The notes: generated by a model from the letters alone, not told the origin. Positions 9,701-19,585 are shown, numbered from the stretch's first letter. The stretch is 64,000 nt of DNA from Kitasatospora viridis (GCF_007829815.1 NZ_VIWT01000001.1:186001-250000), one strand, 5' to 3'. Translations and numbers: made by a program.

Positions 9701-10251
9701 CCGGCGTGCAGCGGCCGGCGCGGCTGCGCGGGCTGCGGCACGGCGGCGACCGGGGAGGCCTCGGCCTGGGGCTGTTCGGCGTACCCGGGCGGCACCACCG
9801 GCGGCCAGGACGGCTCCACGGGCGTGCCGGGCACGGGCTGTTCGGCGGCAACCACCGGCTGGACGGCGACGGGCTCGACGGCCACCGGCTGGACGGCGAC
9901 GGGCTGCGGCGGTACCGGCTGCGCCATCGGCGCGGCGCCCGGGTACCCGGGCTGCGCCACGAACCCGCCCGGGGCGGGCGGGGTGAGCGCCTCGCCGAGC
10001 GGCACCACGGGCGTGGCCGACGGGTCGGCCCAGCCGCCCTGCGGGCCGGGCATCAGCAGCACGTCCTCTTCGTCGTCCGGCTGGTCGATGAAGGTGTACC
10101 CGGGCCCGGCCGGCGCACCGCCGCCCCCCGGTACGGACTGGCCGACGAGGTCGCCGCCCCACCCGCCACCTCCCTGGACCGGTTCGGTCCCGGTCTCGGG
10201 GAGCAGGTGCTCCGGCAGTCCCTCACTGGGGACGTGACCAGCGTCGGTCAT
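6790..10251 (-). CDS. cobT: BluB-CobT fusion: 5,6-dimethylbenzimidazole synthase-like plus nicotinate-nucleotide:DMB phosphoribosyltransferase, with long disordered N-terminus
   Basis: 1153 aa from the ATG at 10251 (begins MTDAGHVPSEG), chosen because AAGGAGTG lies just upstream; an in-frame ATG 34 codons earlier lacks a site. Residues 1 to about 575 are low-complexity Pro/Ala/Val/Glu repeats (PVAVEPVAV-like, later AEAPAAE-like) without a fold. Residues about 576-790 are a nitroreductase/BluB-type flavoprotein (RRDIRNGF, APSVGYSQPWDFVVIR, GVGWVSFF), which would cleave FMNH2 to dimethylbenzimidazole. Residues about 800-1153 are CobT (FAGDHGVHAQGVTPWPQ, GDMGIANTTA, C-terminal GEGTGALLALPLVQ containing the catalytic Glu), forming alpha-ribazole phosphate. 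The two activities are consecutive steps of the lower-ligand pathway of cobalamin, so the fusion is logical. Confidence 0.9.
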   Translation of the reverse strand: MTDAGHVPSEGLPEHLLPETGTEPVQGGGGWGGDLVGQSVPGGGGAPAGPGYTFIDQPDDEEDVLLMPGPQGGWADPSATPVVPLGEALTPPAPGGFVAQPGYPGAAPMAQPVPPQPVAVQPVAVEPVAVQPVVAAEQPVPGTPVEPSWPPVVPPGYAEQPQAEASPVAAVPQPAQPRRPLHAGPPIPDPSLMTGQVPVRSLADRGPSEPGGTPPHGVPVAVLPPETAAESTLVLPVQKAAAPVEQPVAPVAVPVAPVAPVAPVAEPVATEQAVVEPAPVAIEPVIAEPVAVEAPAAAVAPVETVAPVETVEPAPVAVVEPVPAPQPVAAEAAPTQPVAPVQEAPAAPEAAAPAQPGAPRRIAAFLADPAPLGLAVVDPVVEQPAPVAAEAPAAEQPAVEAPAQPAEQTPVADAPTADAPSAEAPSAEAAPAPEQPTAVEAPAAETPAAETPVAAEPVAAEPTIAEEPVVAEAPAEQAEPLAQPDPATPIAPAAPEAAAEAAPGAEPVQPTEPVEAPAAPEAAVAEPATAPEPQPAAAAPEAAGEPDAQPVPDQAEAGAEPAAEPEAPRGEAAPGYDTAARDAVHQVMRERRDIRNGFRPDPVPHEVLLRVLEAAHTAPSVGYSQPWDFVVIRSSDTRRKMHALAERQREAYADSLPKGRAKQFREIKIEAILETPVNIVVTADRTRGGRHTLGRHTQPQMAPYSAALAVENLWLAARAEGLGVGWVSFFDEEEMVRELGLPEHLDVVAYLCIGFVDSFPDEPELQQQGWAKKRPLSWVVHEEQYGNRALPGEEPHSLLSETLRTIRPLDAKALGEAWDRQKRMTKPAGSLGMLEIISAQLSGLSRKCPPPIPEPACVAIFAGDHGVHAQGVTPWPQEVTGQMVANFLAGGAVVNSFAAQVGAEVCVVDVGVKAELPEAIQQGRTTGLLPRKVKPGTDDMTQGPAMSREEALKALEVGIETARDLVAAGNKILITGDMGIANTTASAALISVFTGVDPAEVTGRGTGIDDETHTRKVAVIRQALELHQPDPTDPIGVLAAIGGLEHAAIAGFLLGAASLRTPVILDGVIAGSAALAAKAIAPEVLAACIAGHRSAEPGHQAALAKLGLRALIDLDLRLGEGTGALLALPLVQSAARAMHDVATFDSAGVTEKG

Positions 10252-10786
10252 GTCAACACTCCTTCCAGGCCGCTTCCGCGTCCTTGGCGACCCGGTCGCC
10301 GACCGAGGCGCACCGCCCGTTCCGGGTCCAAGCCGGAGACCGGCCCACCCCACCGTCGTTCACCTGTCGGCCGCCGGGTGCGGCGACCGTGGGCCGTTCG
10401 ACCGGTCACGGTGTCCGGTGCCGGCGCTCGCCGCGTCTGGTCCGACGCGTGAGGCGGGGCACCGCCACCTGAACTAACGACAGCCCGGGGCATCCGGCAC
10501 GACCGGCCCGGAACCCCGGGACATTCTCCCGGTCGGGCCTGCGTCAGTCGAATGCCCACGCACCGATCCACGTGTGGGTTGCACCACGTCGGCGCGGTTC
10601 GCACCACCGCGCCAGGCAGGCGGGCAGTCAGATCGTCAGACTACCGGCCACCAAGGTCCACTCGGGCCGCCGCTGTCCGAATCATCCTCAATTGTCGATT
10701 CGTCACCTCGGAGACCTTTACCCGGCTCCCGGCAAGCTCACGGCGCGCACCCAGGGCCGGGCCCGCCCTGCGGGAGGCCAGCCGGT
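10252..10786 (-). other. 535-nt leader region upstream of the BluB-CobT gene
   Basis: No gene is convincing here. I looked for a cobalamin riboswitch on the minus strand and did not find the B12-box GCCACTG or its usual flank. Short hairpins are visible, including GGCGG-TGC-CCCGCC around 10455-10470 and a GAATC/GATTC dyad around 10678-10703. The region presumably holds the cobT promoter and a structured 5' leader of unknown function. Confidence 0.45.
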
Positions 10787-12025
10787 TCAGGGCGCGGGCT
10801 CGGCCCAGAGCAGCAGGGTGCTCTCGAACGGGCCGATCGCCGACTCGGCGTCGGAGCCCGACGGGGTGGCCTGCAGCGGGGCGGACTGCAGCACCATGCC
10901 CTCCACCCGGTACCCGGCCGTGGTCATCACCGCGCGGATCTCGCCCGCCTCGGCCACCGTGCCGGCCAGCGCGACCAGCCGGGCCGGACGGCGGGTCAGC
11001 ACCGCGCGCACCACCTCGGCCCCGCCCTGCTCCACCACCACCGCGTCCGGCTCGGGCAGTCCGCCCAGCACCTCGGTCGCCGGTCCGGCGGCGGTCTCCA
11101 GCTCGACGCCGTAGCGGCGCGCGTTCACCGCGATCCGGGCGCAGGTCGCCGCCGACTCCTCGACCGCGACCACCGCGGCGCCGAACCGCGCGGTCTCCAC
11201 CGCGAGCGCCCCGCTGCCCGCGCCCACGCACCAGACCAGGTCGCCGGCGCCCGGCCCGAGCCGGGCCAGCACCACCGCGCGGGTCTGCGGGGAGAGGGTG
11301 CGGGGTGAGTCGCCGTCGTACGCGTCGCCGGGCAGCGCCCAGCCGCGCTCGGTGCCGGGGTAGCCGACGGGCCGGCCGGCCAGCCAGCCGGCGGTCGCGT
11401 CCACGCCCGCGCTCTGCGGGGTGGAGCCGCCGATCACCAGCACCACGTTGGGGTCGCGCCAGTCGTGGTCCGGCACCCGGTCCGAGGTGAGCACGGTGAC
11501 GTCCTCGTCCGCGGTGCCCAGCGCCTCGCAGACCACGAAGGTGCGGTGCACGCCGCGCAGCATCAGCGCGAGCTCGCTGGGCCCGGCGTCGGCGCTGGTC
11601 AGCACGGCGACCTTGGAGTGCGCCCGGCAGACGTTGGCGGCCCGGCGCAGCCGGCCGCCGTGGGTGGAGACCACCTGGGCGTCCTCCCAGGCCATGCCGG
11701 CCCGGGCGAACGCGGCGGCGACCGAGGAGACGGCGGGCAGCACCTCCAACTCCAGCCCGTACTCCGGCCGGCGCAGGGCGCGGACCACACCGAAGAAGCC
11801 CGGGTCGCCCTCGGCGACCACCACCACGGCGCCGCGGTGCTCGGCGATCCGGCGGGCGGCGCTCTCCACGCTCCCCAGCGCGATCCGTTCGGCGCCGGCC
11901 GGCACCGGGAGCGCGTTCAGCTGGTAGGGCGCCCCCGCCACCAGGGTGGCGGCGGTGAGCGCGGCGGCGGCCGCCTCGGTCAGCGGTGTTCCGTCCCACC
12001 CGATGACCGTGATCCGGTCGGCCAT
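10787..12025 (-). CDS. cobL: Precorrin-6Y C5,15-methyltransferase (decarboxylating), CbiE-CbiT fusion
   Basis: 412 aa. The N-terminal half (about 1-210) is a tetrapyrrole methylase (CbiE type: ITVIGWDGTPL, AEGDPGFFGVVRAL, TSADAGPSELALMLRGV). The C-terminal half (about 215-410) is a Rossmann SAM methyltransferase (CbiT type: LVWCVGAGSGALAVETARFG, VVVEQGG). The fused enzyme methylates C5 and C15 of precorrin-6B/cobalt-precorrin and decarboxylates the acetate side chain, a central corrin-ring step. It is upstream of and collinear with the BluB-CobT and cysG genes, making a three-gene corrinoid block, although the 535-nt gap suggests cobT also has its own promoter. Confidence 0.93.
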   Translation of the reverse strand: MADRITVIGWDGTPLTEAAAAALTAATLVAGAPYQLNALPVPAGAERIALGSVESAARRIAEHRGAVVVVAEGDPGFFGVVRALRRPEYGLELEVLPAVSSVAAAFARAGMAWEDAQVVSTHGGRLRRAANVCRAHSKVAVLTSADAGPSELALMLRGVHRTFVVCEALGTADEDVTVLTSDRVPDHDWRDPNVVLVIGGSTPQSAGVDATAGWLAGRPVGYPGTERGWALPGDAYDGDSPRTLSPQTRAVVLARLGPGAGDLVWCVGAGSGALAVETARFGAAVVAVEESAATCARIAVNARRYGVELETAAGPATEVLGGLPEPDAVVVEQGGAEVVRAVLTRRPARLVALAGTVAEAGEIRAVMTTAGYRVEGMVLQSAPLQATPSGSDAESAIGPFESTLLLWAEPAP

Positions 12026-12199
12026 GCCGGCAGTTCTCCCTCGGAGTGCTCGAAGCTCGTCTCGCGCGGATGGCGCTGCGCCCCCGTCGCCCGGGCCGTC
12101 CGCCCAGCAGCAGAGGTTACCTGGTGGGTGTGCCGGTGCGGCGGTATCCGGCGATCTTGGTCGACCGCGTGGCGCGCGGTCCGGCGGTTCGACGGACCC

Positions 12200-12823
12200 T
12201 CAATCCTGCAAGGCGTAACGGTCCTTCAGCAGGTCGTCGACCGGCTCCAGGTCCTCGGGCAGCAGGCTCCACAGGATCAGGTCGCTGCGGCTCTCCTCCC
12301 CCGCCGAGCCGACTTCGCCGGTGCGCACTATCCAGGCGCTGCGCAGCACGCCCTCGCTGATGCAGCCGATCTTCTGGGCGACCTGCTGGGCGGCGGTGTT
12401 GCCGGCCGCGGTGCGCAGCTCCAGCCGGTGGAAGCCGCGGTCCTCGAAGAGCCACTGGGCGATGCCGAGCAGCGACTCGACCGCGTAGCCCTCGCCCCTG
12501 GCCCAGGGCGCGGTGACGTAGGCGGCCTCGGTGCTGAGCAGCCGCCAGTCGGTGTGCCGCAGTTCGACGGTGCCGACCAGCCGCTGGGTGAGGTGCTCGG
12601 TGACCGCGAAGGCGATGCCGCGGCCCTGCGCGCGCAGGGCCGGGGCCTGCCGGCGGATCCAGTCCAGGGCGTGCCGGTGGGTGTAGGGCTGCGGCACGTC
12701 GGTCCAGTTCAGCACCAGGTCGTCGGCCATCATGGCGACCAGCTCGGGCACGTCGCCGTCCTCCAAGGGGCGCAGCAGCAGCCGTTCGGTGCTGATCGCG
12801 GTCTCGGGGAAGCTCGCTGGCAT
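12200..12823 (-). CDS. GNAT acetyltransferase, RimJ/RimL type
   Basis: 207 aa. It has the RimJ/L N-terminal signature (ISTERLLLRPLEDGDVPEL) and the acetyl-CoA-binding turn in the GEGYAVESLLGIAQWLFED region, followed by the usual beta-bulge HRLELRTAAGNTAAQQVAQKIG. Proteins of this type acetylate ribosomal N-termini, antibiotics or small amines; the substrate is not predictable. It lies between the corrinoid block and the methionine ABC genes without close coupling, so no pathway link is proposed. Confidence 0.85.
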   Translation of the reverse strand: MPASFPETAISTERLLLRPLEDGDVPELVAMMADDLVLNWTDVPQPYTHRHALDWIRRQAPALRAQGRGIAFAVTEHLTQRLVGTVELRHTDWRLLSTEAAYVTAPWARGEGYAVESLLGIAQWLFEDRGFHRLELRTAAGNTAAQQVAQKIGCISEGVLRSAWIVRTGEVGSAGEESRSDLILWSLLPEDLEPVDDLLKDRYALQD

Positions 12824-12917
12824 ACCGTCTCTCCTCGCCGGGTCGTGGACCCACGGTACGCCCCGCCCGACCCGCTCGGCGCCGCGGGTGACCGGGCGTC
12901 AGCTCCGGGACGTGCCG

Positions 12918-12945
12918 CGGGGCCCCGCCGACGGACGGGGCCCCG
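12918..12945 (-). terminator. Terminator hairpin after metQ
   Basis: CGGGGCCCCG occurs at 12918-12927 and 12936-12945, giving a 10-bp GC-only stem with an 8-nt loop, 14 nt past the metQ stop. Each arm is itself palindromic. Confidence 0.7.
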
Positions 12946-12958
12946 GGTGTGCGAGGGA

Positions 12959-13783
12959 TCAGAAGGCCGGGATGACCGAGCCCTGGAAGTTGTCCTCGAT
13001 GTACTTCTTCACCTCGTCGGAGTGCAGCAGCTGGGCCAGCTTCTGCACCCGCGGGTCGTTCTCCTTGCCCTTCTTGACGGCGAGCACGTTGGCGTACGGG
13101 TTGTTGTCCGCCTTCTCCAGCAGGATCGCGTCGGTGGCGGGCTTGAGGCCCGCGCCGACCGCGTAGTTGCCGTTGATCACGGCGGCGTCCACGTCGCTCA
13201 GCGCGCGCGGCAGCTGGGCGGCGTCGAGCTCCTTGAACTTCAGGTGCTTCGGGTTGCCGGTGATGTCGTGGATGGTGGCGGCGGTGCCGACCCCGTCCTT
13301 CAGGCTGATCACCTGGTTGTCGGCGAGCAGCTTGAGCGCGCGGCCCTCGTTGGTGGCGTCGTTGGGCACCGCGACCGAGGCGCCGTCGGCCAGGTCGGCG
13401 GCCTTCTTGACCTTCTTGGAGTAGACGCCGAGCGGCTCCAGGTGGACCGTCTCGACCGGCACGATGTCGGTGCCGTGGGTCTTGTTGAAGTCGTTCAGGT
13501 ACGGGACGTGCTGGAAGTAGTTGGCGTCGGCGGAGCCGTCCTGCACGGCGGGGTTCTGCAGCGTGTAGTCGGAGACCTCGCGGACCGTCAGCTTCAGGCC
13601 GACCTTGGCGGCCAGGTTGTCCCGGACGTAGTCCAGGATCTGGGCGTGCGGGGTGGGCGAGGCGATCACCACGAGCGGCTTGTCGGCGCTGTTCGAGGAG
13701 GACGAGCCGGAGCACGCGGTGGCGCCCAGGGTGAGGCCGGTGACGGCGAGGGCGGCGGTGCTGATCTTCAGGACGGTACGCAC
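12959..13783 (-). CDS. metQ: MetQ-type methionine ABC transporter substrate-binding lipoprotein
   Basis: 274 aa with a lipoprotein signal peptide (MRTVLKISTAALAVTGLTLG, lipobox ATAC followed by Ser-rich linker). The mature part is an NlpA/MetQ domain: LVVIASPTPHAQILDYVRD, NPAVQDGSADANYFQHVPYL, VAVPNDATNEGRAL and VINGNYAVGAGL. It captures D/L-methionine outside the membrane for MetI/MetN. It is last of the three-gene metN-metI-metQ operon, 81 nt after metI, and is closed by a hairpin. Confidence 0.95.
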   Translation of the reverse strand: MRTVLKISTAALAVTGLTLGATACSGSSSSNSADKPLVVIASPTPHAQILDYVRDNLAAKVGLKLTVREVSDYTLQNPAVQDGSADANYFQHVPYLNDFNKTHGTDIVPVETVHLEPLGVYSKKVKKAADLADGASVAVPNDATNEGRALKLLADNQVISLKDGVGTAATIHDITGNPKHLKFKELDAAQLPRALSDVDAAVINGNYAVGAGLKPATDAILLEKADNNPYANVLAVKKGKENDPRVQKLAQLLHSDEVKKYIEDNFQGSVIPAF

Positions 13784-13864
13784 GAAAAGTGCCTTTCTCC
13801 GTTGGTTCCACGAGGGGGTGGCCGCGCACCCGGGGGTTCGGGGGCGGAAGTCGGTGAGGGTGCG

Positions 13865-14563
13865 TCAGGCGGTGCGGCGCAGGCGGGCGAGCAGGCCGGC
13901 GGTGGCGCCGCGGTGGCCGAGCCGGCGCCCGATCAGGTCGCCGAGCAGCTGGACCAGGGTGACCAGCACCACCAGCTCGATCACGATGACGACCATGAAG
14001 CCGGTCTCGAAGCGCATGTAGCCGTAGGTGATGGCGAGGTTGCCGAGCCCGCCGCCGCCGACCGTGCCGGCCATCGCGGAGTAGCCGATCAGCGCGATCA
14101 CCGTGGTGGTGAGGCCGGAGACCAGGGCGGGCAGTGCCTCGGGCAGCAGGGCCTTGCGGACCACCGCCCAGGTGGAGCCGCCCATCGACTGGACGGCCTC
14201 GACCAGGCCGCCGTCCACGCCGCGCACCGCGCCCTCGACCAGCCGGGCGTAGAACGGGATGGCGCCGACGGCCAGCGGCACGGTGGCGGCCTGCCAGCCG
14301 ATCGAGGTGCCGACCACCCAGCGGGTGAACGGGATCAGCGCGACCAGCAGGATCACGAAGGGCAGCGAGCGGCCGACGTTGACGACCGCGCCGACCACCT
14401 TGTTGACCGGGCGGTTCTGCCACAGGCCGCCCTTGTCGGTGAGCACCAGCAGCACCCCGAGCGGCAGGCCGAGCAGCAGCGTCACCAGGGTGGCGATGCC
14501 GACCATCTGGAACGTCTCGATGGTCGCGTCGTGCAGCAGCGGCTGCATGTCGTCCCAGGTCAT
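13865..14563 (-). CDS. metI: MetI-type methionine ABC transporter permease
   Basis: 232 aa with five predicted membrane segments and the permease EAA-loop (GLVEAVQSMGGSTWAVVRKALLPEALP, about residues 120-146), plus the conserved YSAMAGTVGGGGLGNLAI of MetI proteins. It forms the membrane channel for methionine import. Its ATG overlaps the metN stop by 4 nt (ATGA), so translation is coupled. Confidence 0.95.
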   Translation of the reverse strand: MTWDDMQPLLHDATIETFQMVGIATLVTLLLGLPLGVLLVLTDKGGLWQNRPVNKVVGAVVNVGRSLPFVILLVALIPFTRWVVGTSIGWQAATVPLAVGAIPFYARLVEGAVRGVDGGLVEAVQSMGGSTWAVVRKALLPEALPALVSGLTTTVIALIGYSAMAGTVGGGGLGNLAITYGYMRFETGFMVVIVIELVVLVTLVQLLGDLIGRRLGHRGATAGLLARLRRTA

Positions 14564-15594
14564 GCGAGGGCTCCCGTCCGGTGGGCGGTCGTGACGACGT
14601 CGACCTGCAGGCCCTGCTCGCGCAGGTAGCCGATCGGCACGACGTTGTCCTGGTGGGTGCCGGGCAGCTGGACCCGCATCCGGCCGACCTGGCGGCCGCC
14701 GATGGTCTCCACCGCGGCGCCCAGGATGTTGATGTCGATCTGGTAGGTGCGGGCCAGTTGGGAGATGAACGGCTGTCCGGAGCTGTCGCCCTGGAAGGTG
14801 ATCTCCAGCACGGTGCCGTCGGAGTACCCGCTCCCCCCGGGCGCGCCGAGCGGGAAGAGTTCGCGGGCCAGCTCGGACTCGCCGGTGGCGAGCAGGTCGG
14901 TCAGCGTGCCGGACTCGACGATCCGCCCGTCGCGCATCAGCGCGGCCGAGTCGCAGACCGACTTGACCACGTCCATCTCATGGGTGATCAGCAGCACGGT
15001 CAGGCCGAGCTCCTGATTGAGCGTGCGCAGCAGCTCCAGCACCGAGCGGGTGGTCTCCGGGTCGAGCGCCGAGGTGGCCTCGTCGGAGAGCAGCACCTTC
15101 GGGTCGCCGGCCAGCGCCCGGGCGATGCCGACCCGCTGCTTCTGGCCGCCGGAGAGCTGGCTCGGGTAGTTGCGGGCCTTGTCGGCCAGGCCGACCAGCT
15201 CCAGCAGCTCGGCGGCCTTGCGGCGGCGGGCGGCGCGGTCCAGGCCGGTGATCTCCAGCGGGAGCTCGACGTTCTCCTGCACGGTGCGCGAGGAGAGCAG
15301 GTTGAAGTGCTGGAAGACCATGCCGATCCGGCGGCGGGCCTCGCGCAGCTCCCGGCCGGCCCGGTGGGCGCTGCCGCGCAGTGCGGTGAGCTCGACGCCG
15401 TCCACCGTGACGGTGCCGGAGCTGGGGCGCTCCAGCATGTTGACGCAGCGGATCAGGGTGCTCTTGCCGGCACCGCTGGTGCCGACGACTCCGTACACCT
15501 CGCCTTCGCGCACGTGCAGGTCGACGCCGCGCAGGGCGGCGGTCTCCTTGCCGCGAGAGGTGTAGACCTTTGAAAGGCCTGTGGTGGTGATCAC
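14560..15594 (-). CDS. metN: MetN-type methionine ABC transporter ATP-binding protein
   Basis: 344 aa from the GTG at 15594, which gives the standard MetN N-terminus MITTTGLSKVY; the longer frame to 15657 adds residues unlike the family. Walker [10 protein letters not shown] (about 38-46), Q-loop VFQHFNLL, signature LSGGQKQR (about 150), Walker B VLLSDEATSALDPE and the H-loop ITHEMDV are intact. Residues about 265-340 form the NIL/ACT-like regulatory domain, which in MetN binds methionine and inhibits transport. GGAG lies 14 nt before the GTG, so initiation may be weak or regulated. A leader ORF and a long C-rich leader precede the gene. Confidence 0.94.
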   Translation of the reverse strand: MITTTGLSKVYTSRGKETAALRGVDLHVREGEVYGVVGTSGAGKSTLIRCVNMLERPSSGTVTVDGVELTALRGSAHRAGRELREARRRIGMVFQHFNLLSSRTVQENVELPLEITGLDRAARRRKAAELLELVGLADKARNYPSQLSGGQKQRVGIARALAGDPKVLLSDEATSALDPETTRSVLELLRTLNQELGLTVLLITHEMDVVKSVCDSAALMRDGRIVESGTLTDLLATGESELARELFPLGAPGGSGYSDGTVLEITFQGDSSGQPFISQLARTYQIDINILGAAVETIGGRQVGRMRVQLPGTHQDNVVPIGYLREQGLQVDVVTTAHRTGALA

Positions 15595-15609
15595 AGCTGG
15601 TTCCGTAAC

Positions 15610-15795
15610 TCCGGGGGAGGGTGGGGTGTTCGTCCTCGCACGGTGCCCGCGCAGCACTGGGCGTGCGTATGCGTCCGGCGCGGGCCGGGGGCGGGGTGGT
15701 GCGAGGGGGTGCGACGCGGTGCGTGCGGGGCGGGGCGTGCGGGGCGGCCTCGGTCAGGGCCGCAGGGGCGGGGCGGGTGTCAACCCGGCGTCAGC
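15610..15795 (-). promoter_or_regulatory. C-rich, G-poor leader between leader peptide and metN
   Basis: Read on the minus strand, this stretch is markedly C-rich and G-poor (runs such as CCCGCCCCGCCCC and CACCCCCTCGCACCACCCCG), with one GCGGCC/GGCCGC hairpin at 15744-15763. Such bias is typical of Rho-loading (rut) sites and contrasts with flanking coding DNA. It would be exposed when ribosomes finish or stall on the leader ORF, so it may serve as the attenuator of metNIQ. Confidence 0.45.
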
Positions 15796-15801
15796 GCCCG
15801 G

Positions 15802-15885
15802 TCAGGACCGGCACATTCGACAACACATGCCACGCACACCTGCCGGCATGGTGCCGGTGGCGGTGGATTTCGTCGTCGCAGTCAT
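15802..15885 (-). CDS. Met/Cys-rich leader peptide of the metNIQ operon
   Basis: 27-codon ORF ATG(15885) to TGA(15802), reading MTATTKSTATGT then MPAGVRGMCCRMCRS. Five of the 27 residues clustered in the last 15 are Met or Cys besides the start (M13, M20, C21, C22, M24, C25 make six), a density not expected by chance. No Shine-Dalgarno precedes it, but a promoter-like pair places the transcription start at the A of the ATG, so it would be translated leaderlessly. Position, size and codon bias match amino-acid-sensing leader peptides; mycobacteria use uORFs ending in Cys codons to control sulfur genes. Function is inferred; a second overlapping 40-codon frame (start 15913) is less convincing. 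Confidence 0.65.
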   Translation of the reverse strand: MTATTKSTATGTMPAGVRGMCCRMCRS

Positions 15886-15892
15886 GAGAACC

Positions 15893-15922
15893 AGTAAAAC
15901 AGATGATGCGCATGAGTCCCAA
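15893..15922 (-). promoter_or_regulatory. Candidate promoter of the metNIQ leader transcript
   Basis: On the minus strand TTGGGA (15922-15917) and TTTACT (15898-15893) are separated by 18 nt; the predicted start, 7-8 nt downstream, coincides with the ATG of the leader ORF at 15885. The local sequence is AT-richer than its surroundings. Confidence 0.45.
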
Positions 15923-15980
15923 TGAACAGGACGTTGCGTCCGCATTGCGGACACGATGCAGTCGCCGCAAGGGAAAACGC

Positions 15981-16015
15981 GAGCGGCTCCACCCTCGGGG
16001 AGAGTGGAGCCGCTC
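15981..16015 (-). terminator. Strong terminator after the GNAT gene at 16047
   Basis: GAGCGGCTCCAC (15981-15992) and GTGGAGCCGCTC (16004-16015) form a perfect 12-bp stem. On the minus strand it is followed by GCGTTTTCCC, a T-run, making this one of the best intrinsic terminators of the window. It insulates the met leader from upstream transcription. Confidence 0.85.
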
Positions 16016-16020
16016 GTCGG

Positions 16021-16050
16021 GCCAGCTCAGATTGGTTCAGACCGGTTCAG
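16021..16050 (-). repeat. 10-nt tandem repeat over the stop codon of the GNAT gene
   Basis: Minus strand reads TGA-ACCGGTC-TGA-ACCAATC-TGA: the true stop at 16047-16049 is followed by TGA codons 10 and 20 nt downstream, one in each remaining frame. Units 16041-16050 and 16031-16040 are nearly identical; 16021-16030 keeps only the TCAG core. Confidence 0.75.
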
Positions 16051-16547
16051 ACCGCGGTGGCCAGCGGCTGGGTGGCCGGCTTCTCCAGGGTGACCAGGCT
16101 CAGGCCGGGGGCGGCCTGGCGGACCTCGGACTGCCGGTAGCCCTGGGCGGTGTAGAGCCGCAGGTTGCCGAGGTTGCGGTGGCCGGTGGCGAGCTGGAAG
16201 GCGCGCACCGGGCCCTGGGCCAGCAGTCGGTCCTCGACCGCGCGGAGCAGCCGGCCGCCGAGGCCGTGGTGCTGCATCCGCGGGTGCACGACCAGGCGGT
16301 TTATCCGGCCGACGCCGTCCGCGTCGATCCAGCCGCGGACCGTGCCGACCACCTCGTCGCCGAGCCGGGCGACCAGCACGTGGCGCTCGGCCAGCTCGGT
16401 GCGCAGGCTCTCCAGGGTCTGGGTGAGCGGTTCGATCGACCAGTCGCCGTAGAGCTCGGCCTCGCTCTGGTAGCCGAGGTACTGCAGTTTCAGGATCTGC
16501 TCGGTGTCCTGCTCGGTCGCGGCCGAGATGATCACGCTCATGCCCAT
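16047..16547 (-). CDS. GNAT family N-acetyltransferase
   Basis: 166 aa. The ATG at 16547 is preceded by GGGAGG at 9 nt. A typical GNAT core: beta strand VGTVRGWIDADGVGRINRLVVHPRMQ with the acetyl-CoA loop QHHGLGGRLLRAVEDRLL (Q/R-x-x-G-x-G/A type, about residues 106-112) and the C-terminal NLRLYTAQGYRQSE. The substrate is unknown. It is a monocistronic gene bracketed by an intrinsic terminator, upstream of and on the same strand as the met operon. Confidence 0.87.
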   Translation of the reverse strand: MGMSVIISAATEQDTEQILKLQYLGYQSEAELYGDWSIEPLTQTLESLRTELAERHVLVARLGDEVVGTVRGWIDADGVGRINRLVVHPRMQHHGLGGRLLRAVEDRLLAQGPVRAFQLATGHRNLGNLRLYTAQGYRQSEVRQAAPGLSLVTLEKPATQPLATAV

Positions 16548-16805
16548 GTGCGGGGGCCTCCCATCGTCAAGTCCCGGCGCACAGCGTGAGGGTCAGCGCC
16601 GAGTGGCCAGCCGGAGGTCTGCCCGGCCGGGGATCGGCCCAGACCGGGGAGTAGCGCTAGACCGTACCAGCCGATTCCGGCCGCTACGTTCGCCAGCGCT
16701 CTACCCAGCCTTCAGCTGTTCTCAACCCGCCCGCATCCCGCAGGTGGCGCAAATCACGCGGACGGTGACCGGCGGACCGCCGATTGCCGCAGCCCCGACC
16801 GGGCG

Positions 16806-19474
<2,669 letters not shown>

Positions 19475-19550
19475 GGCTTTCTCCTTCTTCGCGGTGCGTG
19501 CAGGGGCGAGCGGCAGTGAGGGTCCCTTGCGGAGTTCTCATGCGCTGATA

Positions 19551-19579
19551 GGCATAAGTATGCACGACTCTGCATGAAA
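19551..19579 (-). promoter_or_regulatory. ARG-box-like operator upstream of argG
   Basis: Minus strand contains CATGCAGAGTCGTGCATA overlapping GTGCATACTTATGCC (centre GCATA-CT-TATGC). These AT-rich dyads, 77-105 nt before the argG ATG, resemble Streptomyces ARG boxes (TGCAT/ATGCA-type half sites). argR lies 1.7 kb upstream on the same strand. Confidence 0.7.
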
Positions 19580-19585
19580 CTCAAA

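Noticed and set aside
6835-10452. 1205-codon plus-strand frame opposite the BluB-CobT gene
   Set aside because: Gly/Arg/Leu-rich complement of a repeat-rich coding region; the minus-strand protein has complete enzyme motifs.
10252-10786. Cobalamin riboswitch upstream of the BluB-CobT gene
   Set aside because: The conserved B12 box and its flanking core are not found on the minus strand; only unspecific hairpins are present.
15791-15913. 40-codon ORF upstream of metN starting MRIICFTG, in another frame
   Set aside because: Overlaps the Met/Cys leader; it has no ribosome-binding site, no promoter placing its start, and no residue pattern linked to methionine.
15595-16046. SAM riboswitch in front of metN
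   Set aside because: The SAM-I hallmark sequences (AAGAGAGGTGGAGGGA-like) are absent; the region is C-rich with only small hairpins.
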